Shown: in pieces, positions 11,110-21,603 of the stretch
How the letters are laid out: each line of letters opens with the position of its first letter
Numbering within the stretch: the stretch's first letter is position 1
Translations under genes and position numbers: made by a program
NCBI GenBank assembly: GCA_028015205.1
Contig: CM051514.1
Coordinates: forward strand, 39,820,150-39,884,149
From: Mytilisepta virgata
Taxonomy: Eukaryota; Mollusca; Bivalvia; Mytilida; Mytilidae
DNA length: 64,000 nt
Direction: 5' to 3'
Notes under the pieces: model-generated
Database searches by the model: none
Seen by the model: only the letters and a program-made list of their open reading frames with translations
Told to the model about the DNA's origin: nothing

Positions 11110-11595
11110 AGGTAGGCCGATCTTTGATCCACTCACAATCCAAAGGCCGATCGCCACCATCAACAGATGTTCAACCTATTGATGATGTTCAACCGAATCA
11201 TGCTATTATCCATACTGCAAATTTGGCAGGTTTATCTAGCATATGTAGTATGGATAGCAGTTTTAACGAAAATGAACACGACGAAAAGCAAACAGAAACC
11301 AATCTTATTGATAGCAAACTCAAACTACGAGAAGTCTCATTATATCCTAGAAATCAACCAACAAATTCAAACTTGGTTGTAAAAGGCGTGATTAATGGAA
11401 CTGAAGTTAATGCCTTAATAGACACAGCCGCACAAGGTACAGTAATAAGCAAGGCGTTTGCACGGTCCCTGAAACCCCCACTGATACTACATTCAGAATG
11501 GTTTTCAAAGGAGCCGGACTGATAACAACATCGAAGCTAGGCTAGCAGACAGAGTAAGGATAATGCTTGGAAAAACAGAGACCCGTTAGAGGATC
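11110..11595 (+). pseudogene. Retropepsin-like aspartic protease remnant
   Basis: The open frame 11103-11522 overlaps the end of the gag frame and holds a retroviral-type aspartic protease. The active site is LIDTAAQGTVIS, with the catalytic Asp-Thr-Ala codons at 11421-11429, preceded by the strand-like GVINGTEVNA. The frame closes at 11522, but the domain's distal strand, of the form ARLADRVRIMLG, continues in another frame from about 11533. A frameshift therefore lies near 11510-11530. Its role would be to process the Gag polyprotein. The flap and C-terminal part look shortened compared with usual retropepsins. Confidence 0.75.
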
Positions 11596-12417
11596 AATTG
11601 GATAAAGCGATTTGAAGAGAGGAAAGACAACCTCGGATTAACTATCGGTCCTTTTTGTCAGAAAATCACTGGCCTTTTGGAGATTGTCGATGCTCACGTA
11701 CATCTCGACCAACTGTGGAGTCATGCTTGTATATCAGTTGGTCGATCACGGGATAAAACATCAGTTTGCATCGCAGATTAGATTTGGCGTGGCTTTTACT
11801 GCTTTCCGTCTTCTTGGCCTTATTCTGAATAGCGCATAGAAATATGTAAAGAACTTCAAATTCAATTTTCATTTGGCATCCATCCACGTTTTATAAATTC
11901 AAATTCTCATAAATATCTCAACCGTAAAATTTCAGAACTTGATGAGCTTGTAAAATCCAGTCGAACAGTAGCAGTTGGAGGGTGTGGAATTGACACTTCT
12001 GACAGACCAGTTCACATACAACACCATTTAAAATTTTTGGAAAAACAACTTCTCATTGCCGGAAAAACAACCTTGCAGTAGTGATCCACTGCCATGGAGA
12101 TGGATTGGCCCATAAAATGCTGTTTTCCTCCTTAGTGGATTGTTGCCACCGTGAGCAAAAAATTCATTGGCATTGTTTGACAGGTCCGGATGAAATATGT
12201 CTTTTAGAACCTTCATCGCAAAAAATGGAATCAACAACCAATTTTGCAATTGGATGTACCATATATTAAATATAAAGATCAAACTGGAAATCCGTATCAT
12301 ATCAACTTTGTGGCTCAGGAAATCTGCCACCAACCAACTCAAGACGTTGTTTCCATCGTTCTAGTGAATTTGTGGACTGACGTTACAGCTAGATTCTCGA
12401 GGTCATCGTCTGTATAA
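11596..12417 (+). pseudogene. TatD-family metal-dependent nuclease domain, decayed
   Basis: TatD-type amidohydrolase-fold nuclease remnant. Landmarks in order: the metal-binding HxH in VDAHVHLDQL (11689-11715), SFGIHPRF (11869-11892), the VAVGGCGID strand matching the family's VAIGExGLD (11968-11994), and LAVVIHCHGD matching LPVVIHCRxx (12072-12101). Then come WHCLTGP matching the HCFTG motif (about 12168-12188), LDVPY matching xETDxPY, and GNPYHINFVAQEI matching the N-xP-x3-VAxxIA helix (12280-12320). Breaks: TAG at 11779, TAG/TGA near 11829-11837, a frame change at about 12072, a stop at 12267, and a missing stretch of roughly 60 residues before LDVPY. The segment 11533-11715 runs from protease to TatD in one frame with a single stop (11587), suggesting one fused polyprotein. 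TatD proteins are known as 3'-5' DNases. This copy is inactive. Confidence 0.8.
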
Positions 12418-13085
12418 CTTTTAGGACAGGTAAATAGATTATGATTATCATTGTCATTACGCCCACACTAAACATTAGATACATCACTATAATTTACATT
12501 ACTAAAAAGTAATACACTAATTCTGGTCGTGCAAGTACTCATCTAACTATCTCCGCTGATAAAAGCGTTTATTATAAATTCGCAGTGAAGAAAAGTTGAG
12601 ATTAGATTAGTTTAGTTTAGTTGAAGATTTATTTTTTTTATTTCCGGGATAGTCATCTCCTCATTTAAATTATCAAATCGTAGCCTTATGATAATGCCAT
12701 TTCAATCTCATTATTAAAAATTTAGTATTGTAGTCGTTGTTAAATTGATAACAAAAATACCTTTTACTTTAAATTTATGATTTGTAAACATAATAAAATC
12801 TTATCTGTTTATTTTCCATTATAATTCATCTATCCTTTCCTGAAAAAACGTCCTGCTTTAAAAGTCAAACAAATGAAAATAAATACTAGAAAATATTTGA
12901 CGGTCGACATTAATGCTGCATAAAGGCTGAAAGAAATATTTCAACATAATTAGAATATGGTAAGTATTACTGATGATACATAGTTTAAAAGCTCGGTATA
13001 TATGAACTTTCATTGTATAATGTAATCTTAATTGTTATATATGGTTCTATTCCCTACATCTGAATCGTAGTAAGAAACTACATTT
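12418..13085. other. 3' flank of the gag-TatD element, no RT or integrase seen
   Basis: I searched this stretch by eye in the plus frames for YxDD, RNase H or integrase motifs and for a pol tail and found none. It is AT-rich and non-coding. Confidence 0.5.
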
Positions 13086-13114
13086 ATACCCGTGCAGCTT
13101 CCATTCACGGGTAT
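13086..13114. repeat. Hairpin ATACCCGTG ... CACGGGTAT
   Basis: Perfect 9-bp inverted repeat around an 11-base loop. It resembles the paired ends seen around 20192-20940 (ATACCCGCAC / GTGCGGGTAT) and the hairpin at 58537-58566. It may be a minimal or internally deleted member of that repeat family. Confidence 0.6.
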
Positions 13115-13750
13115 CCAAAAAAAGAGAAAGCTTGCTGACACATAAACTTCCAAGACCGGGTTATGTTCAGTCTTTGTTAATTTTATCACTCCAAAAGTTT
13201 TACGGTGGTCATTAAGAAATTATTGAGCAATTCGAATTTTCTATCTCACGCACGAGACTAGATATCTTCAGTTAATACTATTACCTGTGAAATCTCAATA
13301 CGGCTAAGATAAAATCGTCAATAAATCACTATACATACATGAAATAGCTTACCTGATATAACATATTTAAATACTTTTTGTTATTGCGTACATGTAGCAA
13401 TAATTGTTGTGTTTAGGTAAAACCTGTGTACCCGACTATAGTGAATTCAGTACATTGCCTTCTCTTATATGAATTATTATAAATTGTACAGTGATTTAAG
13501 AGGATTTATTTACTTTTGATTCAAACTTAAGGTAAGATTTAGATGATTTAGGATTAGGATTAGAGTTCCGGGCTGAAAAAAAGGGTTAGGGTAAGATTAT
13601 GGTTTTAGAGTTGTGTTAGTTTAGAATACCCCCACATGGGATTGAACTCCTAAAGTAAATGAAGGCAAATTTATGACTTGGAAAAATATTTTTAGAGGAT
13701 TAACTGTTTTCAACAAACTACTTAGCTCATTTTTGAAGCCATTAAAACGA
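13115..13750. other. Non-coding stretch with weak telomere-like motif
   Basis: No gene seen. Around 13548-13600 there are TAGGATTAGGATTAG and GGGTTAGGG, loosely like the TTAGGG repeat of molluscs, but too few and too degenerate for an interstitial telomere call. Confidence 0.5.
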
Positions 13751-13754
13751 GTAA

Positions 13755-13930
13755 CAGTATTTTAAACTGAGTGTGCAATGGACTAGTTTTATTTCTTGGC
13801 GTAACTCAAAGCATCCTTTCATACAAGTCTGTCATCTCAATGTTTGGTTTTTAAAACTGTACATGAATGAAAGTATTTTAAACTAAGTCTATGATGGCCT
13901 AGTTTTATTTCTTGGCGAAACTCTATGCAT
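13755..13930 (+). repeat. Two-copy tandem repeat, about 115 bp
   Basis: AGTATTTTAAACT followed by CTAGTTTTATTTCTTGGCG occurs near 13757 and again near 13870, with similar downstream CTCAAAGCAT or CTCTATGCAT segments. Confidence 0.7.
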
Positions 13931-14734
13931 TCTGTCATGTCAATTTTAAGATTGATAAAAAAATCCAGTTTTTGAATAATTAATTTAATATTGGATATAG
14001 CGCGTCATTTGAATTTTTTTCGTCTATCATATCATAGACTAAAATTTTGTTTTCACTATGACGCCATTACAGGGAATCCCGACGTTTTAAACGCCAAAAC
14101 AACCGTTGGAATTAAAGACAAATCCCTCTATTCAGATCTACCAATAATATCTTCTTTAAATTTTATTTTCACTTTAGGCTAGTAAAAGCTTTAAAATCAG
14201 CCAATAAAAAAATGGAGTCACCGACCTCGTTTTAGATTTTTAACGCTATCTTTTTATGTTGCTATAAACATTTTTCCGCATTTTTATTGTAAAATATCAA
14301 TTCTAAAATCCAGTATTGTAAAAAATTTGACCAATGTTTTATCTATGAGAATTACATAGAATATTAATTTTTGTGTATTAAACAAAATAAAAAAAAAAAA
14401 AAAAAAAAAATAGAAACGTGGGGTCACCGTACTGGGAAAAGAGATATTTCGAAGAAAAGGCATAGGAATTTGAAATGGTGGGAATAAATTGCGCCAATTC
14501 TGAAAGCAAATGTTAGGCAGAGTTGGTGATGCTTTCACGGGTTATATGGACTAATATAATTCCCATTAACTGTATATGGACGCCGACGACAACGACAGGC
14601 TTATACTATAATATTACCACAAATATTTGCGGTCTTATAAAGATGAACTGGATATATTCGGAATTGTAACTGAACATATAGTAATTTAATTAAGTGTACT
14701 GATGCTAGATACGCATATGGAGAACCATTTTGGA
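13931..14734. other. Non-coding stretch with poly-A run
   Basis: No gene seen. A run of about 22 A lies at 14389-14410. A 21-base sequence at 14112-14132 recurs exactly, inverted, at 15332-15352; nothing else in the two flanks matches, so it is probably a fragment of a dispersed repeat. Confidence 0.55.
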
Positions 14735-14930
14735 GGTTGAATTTTATGATGAAATAACTTTTCTCTCACCTGCTTTCATAACTTTTCGGCGAAATGTTTT
14801 TAAAATAAGTCTCCCATAGCATAAACCTTAAAATCTGAAGCTTTTCCCATCAGAATTAAACAAACAATTTGTAAACATCCGCCGAAGGAAGTTTTTATAG
14901 ACACATTAGTTAAAGAGCCGAGACGGGGAA
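14735..14930 (+). repeat. Dispersed repeat R3, copy 1
   Basis: About 190 bp that match, in inverted orientation, 22665-22855. Shared landmarks are CATAACTTTTCGGC, CTCCCATAGC, CAGAATTAAACAAACA and TAGACACATTAGTT. The copies have no shared open frame. Confidence 0.75.
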
Positions 14931-16089
14931 ACGACTAGATTAACTGTAACTGAAACAATTTTAACATTTTTGATCTACAACTAAGGGAGGTAATTTGATT
15001 AAAATGGCTGAATGGTAAAAAGTCACGTGATACAAATGCCACGAATAGAATAATTATACTTTATGATCTGCGATATGTGAAAATTATGTCCATATAATTC
15101 AGACCGGATAATTTTTGTTCATATTTATTTTATTTAAAGGTTTAAGACACATATATGATTAAATACGGTACATTTCTATCTTAAAAATTGTTTAACATGA
15201 ACTTTTTCGAACCTTCCATTGATTCCAGCCGTCTTTCTCTTTCCGTTGATCAACGCAAAAAATTCACGGAAATCGCGACGTCACAAGCCACTGACGGCAT
15301 AATACCGTTGCGCTGCTGTATGAGCAAAAACAATAGAGGGATTTGTCTTTAAGGAGGCTCGAGGGTCTAAAAATTTTATATAAGAAATTCTTCAAAATTT
15401 GATATTTTGTACCTTAAAGTGAGTGGATCAATAAAATAAAATGAAATGAGGGGGTCACCGTCCATCCAAGAGACCAGCGGGTCATAAAAATAACAGGTTT
15501 TTGGCCTGTTTTTACACAGGAATAATAGGGAAAATTGTGTTGGCTTATTTATATTGAAATTGTAGAAAAAATTTATATAAGATTTTGTTTAAATTTGTTT
15601 TACAACAAGTGTAAATACAATTTTAAATGTAAAACTAAAAAAATATATAGTTCACTGTCGAGTACTTCACTTTTTGTCTAAATTATCTATTTTTGGCGGG
15701 AAAACGGGAAGTAATTTAGTTACTGTGTTGGCTGAACATGTTTCTTGCTTTGCGACATGACCTGTCCACTAAATACTAGGCAGAACTTTTTGATAATGAT
15801 ACTTGCTGGAATTATAGATGAATATTTCTAGTTGTGCATGGAATTTTTAATCGGGGGGGGGGGGGTAATTTTGAGGGGTGCAAAATGGGGGTCTACTATA
15901 TAGAATTTTTTGGGAACATTGAGATCTCGTATATTAATATTAACTTTAAAACGGTCAAGGATTGAGAAACGAAATTTGACACAGCAACAGATCACCATCT
16001 TACAGGCAAATTACAGATTTTTCAAATTTTCAAGATGGTCAACATTTTCAAAATGTCTGCCAAAATACAGAAAAAATTCAATACAGAAC
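14931..16089. other. Non-coding stretch, nothing recognised
   Basis: AT-rich. Contains the inverted 21-mer at 15332-15352 and a G-run at 15854-15865. No supported gene. Confidence 0.55.
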
Positions 16090-17072
16090 TTTTTTTTATC
16101 TTTTAATCTAGGCCTATGACAATTGGCATTTGGGTGTATCGCCATGAGACGATGTGTCACATAGCTTCATAACCAACATATGACGTTGAACTTTGACATC
16201 AATGTCAAATTATTGATTTTTTTCTCACACAACCAATCCGGCCAGAACTTTTTGTCTTTTAACCTAGGCCTATGCTATTTTGCATGTGGGTCAATCCTCA
16301 TAAGATGATGTGTGGCATAGTATCATGACCCACATAATTATGACCTTGACTTCTGACCTCGAAGTCAAACTTTTTTTATCTTTTGACCTAGGCATATTTA
16401 TTTGGCATGTGGTTGTATGACCATAAGACGATGTGTCGCGTTGTATCATGACCCACATGTGACCTTGACTTTTGACCTCAAGATCAAACTTTCTATATGT
16501 TTTGACCTAGGCATATGATATTTGGCATGTGGTTGTATGACCCTAAGACGATTTGTCGCGTTTTATCATGACCCACATATGACCTTGACCTTTGACCGCC
16601 AGGTCAAATAATTGATTTTTTTCTCATACAACCAATTCCTGCCAGAACCTTTATATATTTTGATCTAGGCTTATGAAATTTGCCATGTGCGTGTATCACC
16701 ATAATATGATGTGTCCGGTAGTATCATGACCAATATTTGACCTTGACATTTGACCTCAAGGTCAAATTATGACTACAATTATAGTATTTCCTTGTCCGGG
16801 TTGTAACTTTTTGTCTTGATGTAACTTTTTTGTCTTTTGACTTGAGCTTATACCCTTTGGTATGTAGGTGGGTCGCTTACCATCCTGACCTCTATATAAC
16901 CTTGACCTTTGACTTCAGTGTCAGCGAAGCTCCTCATTGTAAAATTATGACTTAAATAATAGTATTTCCTTGTCAAGGTTGTAACTTTTTTGTCTTTTGA
17001 CTTAAGCTTATACCTTTGGTATGTAGGTGTATTCCCATGACACGGTGTGTCACGTACCAAAGTGACCTCCAT
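16090..17072 (-). repeat. TGACCT minisatellite (AGGTCA half-sites on minus strand)
   Basis: Six to eight diverged units of roughly 110-160 bp. Units combine a TATGACCTTGACCTTTGACC-type core, often followed by CAAGGTCAAA, with GACGATGTGTCRCGT and TTTTGACCTAGGC segments. The core holds AGGTCA-type nuclear-receptor half-sites spaced by 0 and 1 base (best example 16580-16597). This may be a by-product of the repeat sequence. Small open frames here are artefacts. Confidence 0.8.
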
Positions 17073-17134
17073 GACCGACTAAAGACAATTCTTTGCAGAA
17101 AATCGGACTGTTATTGAAGACAATTCGGACCGTG
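17073..17134 (+). repeat. Left arm of a 2.9-kb inverted-repeat pair
   Basis: GACCGACTAAAGACAATTC and GACAATTCGGACCGTG in this arm are mirrored, with a short gap, by 19906-19956 on the other strand. Together they could be the termini of a DNA transposon that later acquired other insertions; no clear target duplication was found. Confidence 0.6.
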
Positions 17135-17309
17135 AATGAAATTTCCAGGGTGGTTTATAACTGTCATTTATTTGAGCACTATACATAACAAATTATAAAC
17201 AATAAGAAGCACACAGTGAAACAAAAACACTAAGTTATGCATTTTACATATAATACATTTAAGCGGTATGTTCATAAATACTGGCACATTTCTTCAAAAG
17301 ACATTAAAT

Positions 17310-17530
17310 CATGCTGGACTGGGATAAGAACTATCTTAAAAGAACTTTATTTGATCAGTTTATTACATCTTGGTTTAGTGAAATAACAAACTCGTCAAGA
17401 GGGCAATGTTATTGTTTATGCAAGAAAAATTTGGGCTTGAAAATTATTTAACAAGATTAAGTGAAAAAAGCAGAATTTTGATTACAAAACTAAGATATTC
17501 CATACCAATAGATACGGACAGGTGGCCAAA
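17310..17530 (+). pseudogene. LINE 3'-end coding scrap
   Basis: Two overlapping frames encode a stretch typical of the region just upstream of the C-terminal zinc finger in jockey/CR1-like LINE proteins. It has a LFDQFITSWF segment and then GLENYLTRLS, ITKLRYSIPI and TDRW. A frameshift lies near 17430. The finger that should follow is missing because the GCCTGTATCGCTCAC element begins at 17531. It is probably a relative of the element at 39316-40130. Confidence 0.55.
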
Positions 17531-18360
17531 CAAGAGGCGCAGAGGGCTGAGCCTGTATCGCTCACGTGGGAGTCACAAACTTTTGATTTGATTTGATCGA
17601 CTAGATTGATTTCTGAAAACTTTGTAAATGACCTTCCAATAGATGCTTCATACCAAGTATAAGTTCATTTGGCCAAACTGTTTCATAGTAGAAGAATTTA
17701 AAAATTTGACCAATGAGAACATATAAAGGCTTTTGATGGCCATTTTATTTCACAGACTATGATAAGTTATGCAAGTTTGTAAAAGACCTTTGATAGATGC
17801 TCCATACTAAAATTTAGTTCATTTGGCTTTACGGTTTCAGAGGAGAAGAAGTTTTAAATTTCAACCAATCAGAACATGTAATGCTCATGGCGGCCATTTT
17901 GTTTCATGGACCGGGATGATTCATGAAAACTTTGTAAAGGACCTTCCATAGATGCTCCATACCAAAAATCAGTTCATTTGGCTTTACGGTTTTAGAGGAG
18001 AAGAAGTTTTAGATTTGGACCAATCAGAACATGAAAATGCTAATGGCGGCCATTTTTTTTCACCGACCAGGATGATTTATGCAAACTTTGCAAAGGACCT
18101 TCCATAGATGCGCCATACCAAAAAATAAGTTCATTTGGGTTTACGGTTTCAGAGAGGTTTTTAATTTGGACCAATCAGAACATATAAATGCTAATGCGGC
18201 CATTTTGTTTCACGGACCGGGATGATTTATGCAAACTTTGTAAAGGACCTTCCATAGAAGCTTCAGGCCAAGCTTCAGTTCAGTAGGTCCAAGGGTTTCA
18301 GAGGGAAGACGAAAATGTAAAAGTTTACAGACGGATGTCCTTTTAGGACAGGTGAGCTAA
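17531..18360 (+). repeat. GCCTGTATCGCTCACC element with about 140-bp tandem core
   Basis: Begins CAAGAGGCGCAGAGGGCTGA, then the GCCTGTATCGCTCAC head, and ends with TGTCCTTTTAGGACA (a hairpin) plus GGTGAGCTAAAAATGA. The core is about five units marked by ACCTTCCATAGATGC, CATACCAAAAATCAGTTCAT, GGACCAATCAGAACATG and GCGGCCATTTTGTTTCA. The head matches the element at 4075, yet the tandem unit is different. The GAGC-RTATCGCTCAC head and AGGTGAGC tail are partly inverted to each other. Confidence 0.8.
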
Positions 18361-19799
18361 AAATGATAGAATATGTACTCTTTGTAAAAAGGAAATTGGA
18401 GATGTTTAAATCTAAAAATGATAGTATAATTGCTCAAAAAAATAAATATTTGCCAGTATCTATAATACTAAATTTACGAATTAGCCGAATAGGCGGCAAA
18501 ACGCGTGGTTCAAAATAAACGATGTATGGTTCAGATTATAAAGGTTATTATCGGATTTGACAATCTGCATTTATAAATTTAAACTGCAGCTTTGTTTATG
18601 TGCAAATGGAATTTGTATGCATTTTTCCAATATGAATTCTCCCAACATATCCCTTAGAAGGTTCTCGAATGCATCATTTTAACACATTGATTTAAATAAA
18701 CAAGTGTACACATATTTTTAATGTATTTCTGTTTGCAATTACGGAAGAAGAAGAATAAAACAAATTAAAAACATTCTCCTTCGAGTGGGATGTTTCCGCT
18801 TCATGTATTCAGGATTGTTTTTCTACTATAACGCAATTTCTCCTAACTGTAAAGGTTATGAACTTTGAAGATTATGAAGAAGGAAGGTAAAGGTCAGAGG
18901 AATTCCTAACTTAGTTGTTTTTTGGATTGCTCGGATGTTTACCTTGCACAAAGGGATAAAATCAACCATTATCTATTTTTACATTATTTGTCATATGACC
19001 TGTCTAAATATATCTCTACCATACCCTAGATAAAAATATTTTTAACAAATGGTCATCTTTATCATTAATGACGAAATTTATCTCGGGCATCTTTGATAAT
19101 TATAAACGTGGACAACACACGCAGCCACACATTAAAACTGCTTTTTATCATTTGATTATTGGATATATTTGTGAAATTAAGCTTCGCTAGCCCTGACCAT
19201 GATGACAATGGAACAATACGAACAATTATTTTCCAAAAATATGCTCTACCTAACTCACGGCATCTTTTGAAAAATTCATCCGTCACTAAGGAAATGTTTA
19301 CATCTACAATTTCATTTTCATATATATTCTGAAGGGAAAAAGTAATGCATTATGGAATGTGTATTTAATGAAAGCTTTTCATCAAGTTCCAGTTCAGAAT
19401 TAATTGTAACAATAAAAATATTGACAATTTATGTGGTTGTGTTTTCGTCATAATTATGGACTTTGATGGAACCTGAAGTTCCATTTTGGTAATTCTACGT
19501 GGCATACAGTCTACTTCATCAGTGGATACATCTTCGGTAGTAACGAACAGCCATATGACAATTGGGTCACGCTGACCTACATTTCACGCTTCATTGACTT
19601 CTGTTAAAATTTGCATTAACATCCATTTCTGGAATACTACTGCATATATATACATGAAACTATCAGATGATACCACCTACTTGACAGGAAAGTTTATGGG
19701 AAGCCTGCCACAACATCCATATTGAGTTCCTGTTCCATGAATGACATGGCCGCAACAACTTTTTATAGTCAATATGGCCACCACAAAAAAAACATTTTA
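18361..19799. other. Non-coding stretch with one unassigned minus-strand ORF
   Basis: No gene can be supported. The minus-strand frame 19065-19286 (73 aa, starting MTDEFFKRCRELGRAYFWKI) has fairly protein-like composition but no motif I recognise and no convincing splice context. The rest is AT-rich. Confidence 0.45.
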
Positions 19800-19827
19800 A
19801 TTGAACCCGCGCTCGCGCGGGTTCAAT
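19800..19827. repeat. GC-rich perfect palindrome
   Basis: ATTGAACCCGCGC, a two-base loop, then the exact complement GCGCGGGTTCAAT: 13-bp arms. It is the most GC-rich spot in a very AT-rich neighbourhood and is expected to fold or extrude. Its role is unknown. Confidence 0.85.
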
Positions 19828-19905
19828 GTCTAGTATTATATAAAAAACCCAACCTATTTGTCCAAGTATTCCATACAGGTATATAAAAAATTAACTAACA
19901 TCAAA

Positions 19906-19956
19906 CACGGTCCGAATTGTCTCAATAGACGAGCCGAATTGTCTTTGCAGTCGGTC
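19906..19956 (-). repeat. Right arm of the 2.9-kb inverted-repeat pair
   Basis: CACGGTCCGAATTGTCT, CCGAATTGTCTTTGCAG and TCGGTC mirror 17073-17134 on the opposite strand. A further CGGTCCGAATTGT lies just beyond, so the motif itself is repeated at this end. Confidence 0.6.
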
Positions 19957-20191
19957 CGAATTGTACGACATCCTATGTTTGCCTTTATATATAATAAGAA
20001 AGATTGAACCTTATATATTCTTGTAAACTGACCTAAAAGTTAATTTTAGATATATTTTGTTCTACGCTAAATTTATATTTCATTTTAATATAAGTTCAGA
20101 CATAAACACGTTATTTACGACTTCAGTTTACTTTTCGACCTATGCCGTTACTATGCTCAGCAAAGTGCGCCTCATTAAATTACATATGGCA

Positions 20192-20940
20192 ATACCCGCA
20201 CCCCACATTTATTTGTAAACAAGCATTCTTTACATTTTCAGTTTCCATTGCATTACAGTTTGCATCTGTAACAAATAACCTTTGCAGAGATATATAACAA
20301 CCCACTTTTACTGTAATCTAACATTTTGGCCTCTTTTCCCTCTTTGGCCCTTTAAATCATCAAAATGCAAAATAAAAGCATGCTTTGCATTACAGTTTGC
20401 ATCTGTAACAAATAACCTTTTCAAAAATATATCACAACCCACTTTTACTATGATTTAACTATTTGGACCCTTTTAGGGACCTATAGCCCCTTAAACTGAA
20501 TTTCACAAATTTCTTCAATTTTTTTTTCTTTAGATAAAAGTTTAGTAATTATGGTCTTTTTCTGTTTCGGCCCTTTTTGGTCCCTCCCACTCCCCCTTTT
20601 AAAAAATCAGAATTCCAAAACTTTATATTGCGCATCCACAGTTGGTAAGCAACAATATGGCAACAATAAAAATGGTTTAAATTCATAAATGAAAGAGAAG
20701 TTTACCTCACAAGGCTCTTTGTATAATTTGGGCCTTTTTGGTCCCTCCCAGGCCCTCTTTTAAAAAATTGGAATACCATAACCTTATTGCGCTTCTACAA
20801 TTAGTAAGCAACAATATGGCACAAAAAAATTGGTAAAAATTCCAAAGTGAAGGAAGAGTTTGCGTCGCAAAAAAGTCTGACAGACGGACAGACGACCGCA
20901 ACGACAATATACCTGAACTTTCATTCGAAAGTGCGGGTAT
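20192..20940 (+). repeat. Repeat block bounded by ATACCCGCAC / GTGCGGGTAT
   Basis: Perfect 10-base inverted ends (20192-20201 and 20931-20940) enclose two sets of duplicated units. One is marked by TGCATTACAGTTTGCATCTG (near 20251 and 20386). The other is marked by GGCCCTTTTTGGTCCCTCC-like and AAGCAACAATATGGCA segments (near 20570 and 20735). A GACGGACAGACGACCG motif precedes the right end. The layout matches a mollusc element type with variable tandem cores and hairpin-like ends. Confidence 0.65.
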
Positions 20941-21120
20941 AAAAAAACAAAAGCTCGGACAGTATTAAACCGGGAGTGAAACCAGGTACTCCTCAAGGGT
21001 TAGCATCTCCTTTCCAATATATGGCAGCCGTCAAGAGTGAGTGAAGTCCTCTACATCTCTAATCCAGTAAAAGGATCAGAGGGTCCCGAGGCTCATTAAA
21101 TTAAACTGTAAATGTGTTAG

Positions 21121-21369
21121 TCAACAGACGTGACTTAGAAATTCCATATGAGTAATCACCTCGTTGGGCGGCCGTACAATTCTGATGAGAGTAATTTCCG
21201 GTTCTGGATATAATTTTTTCCTCGAACTTTTTATTTCTTGTTTAATGGCATTCTTGATTTTTGTTTTCCTGTTTGCATTGATATCGGCTAAATAAAGGCT
21301 TAGGTCCCTGTTATTTTTTTTCAACTTATTTCTAGGCTGAATTTTTTCTATAAATTCCGTTCTTCTCTC
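21121..21369 (-). CDS. Possible terminal coding exon, unrecognised protein
   Basis: On the minus strand a good acceptor-like site (pyrimidine-rich TTTACTGATTTTTAG) is followed at 21369 by an open frame of about 82 codons ending in TGA at 21121-21123. The peptide is basic and hydrophilic at first (KKNNRDLSLYLADINANRK), then ends IRIVRPPNEVITHMEFLSHV and a final Cys. I do not recognise the family. No upstream exon is evident within the window. It could be the last exon of a cellular gene, a retrocopy fragment, or chance; the composition looks more protein-like than most frames around it. Confidence 0.3.
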   Translation of the reverse strand, partial: ERRTEFIEKIQPRNKLKKNNRDLSLYLADINANRKTKIKNAIKQEIKSSRKKLYPEPEITLIRIVRPPNEVITHMEFLSHVC

Positions 21370-21603
21370 CTAAAAATCAGTAAACTTAAATTAAGGTATT
21401 TAGATTTCATATCTGTTTACTTGATTGACTAGAATGAAGTCTTAACCGAATGAGGACCAGGTTTACTGCTACAGATCCCGCATTTACCCAGTAAATGCCA
21501 AGACCATAAGAAGGCATTACAAAATAGATGGAAGTAAATGAAAATAGCATACAAAACAATGAACAAATTAAATAAAAATCAAATAACAAAAGTAGAGGCT
21601 ACC

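Noticed and set aside
13545..13605. Interstitial telomere (TTAGGG-like words)
   Set aside because: Only one or two exact hexamers among degenerate TTAGGA words; below what chance and simple repeats can give.
14112..15352. Possible transposon bounded by an exact 21-base inverted repeat
   Set aside because: Similarity stops immediately on both sides of the 21-mer, so it is more likely two fragments of one dispersed repeat than terminal repeats.
16848..17072. 74-codon minus-strand frame
   Set aside because: Falls in the TGACCT minisatellite; the peptide repeats with the DNA unit.
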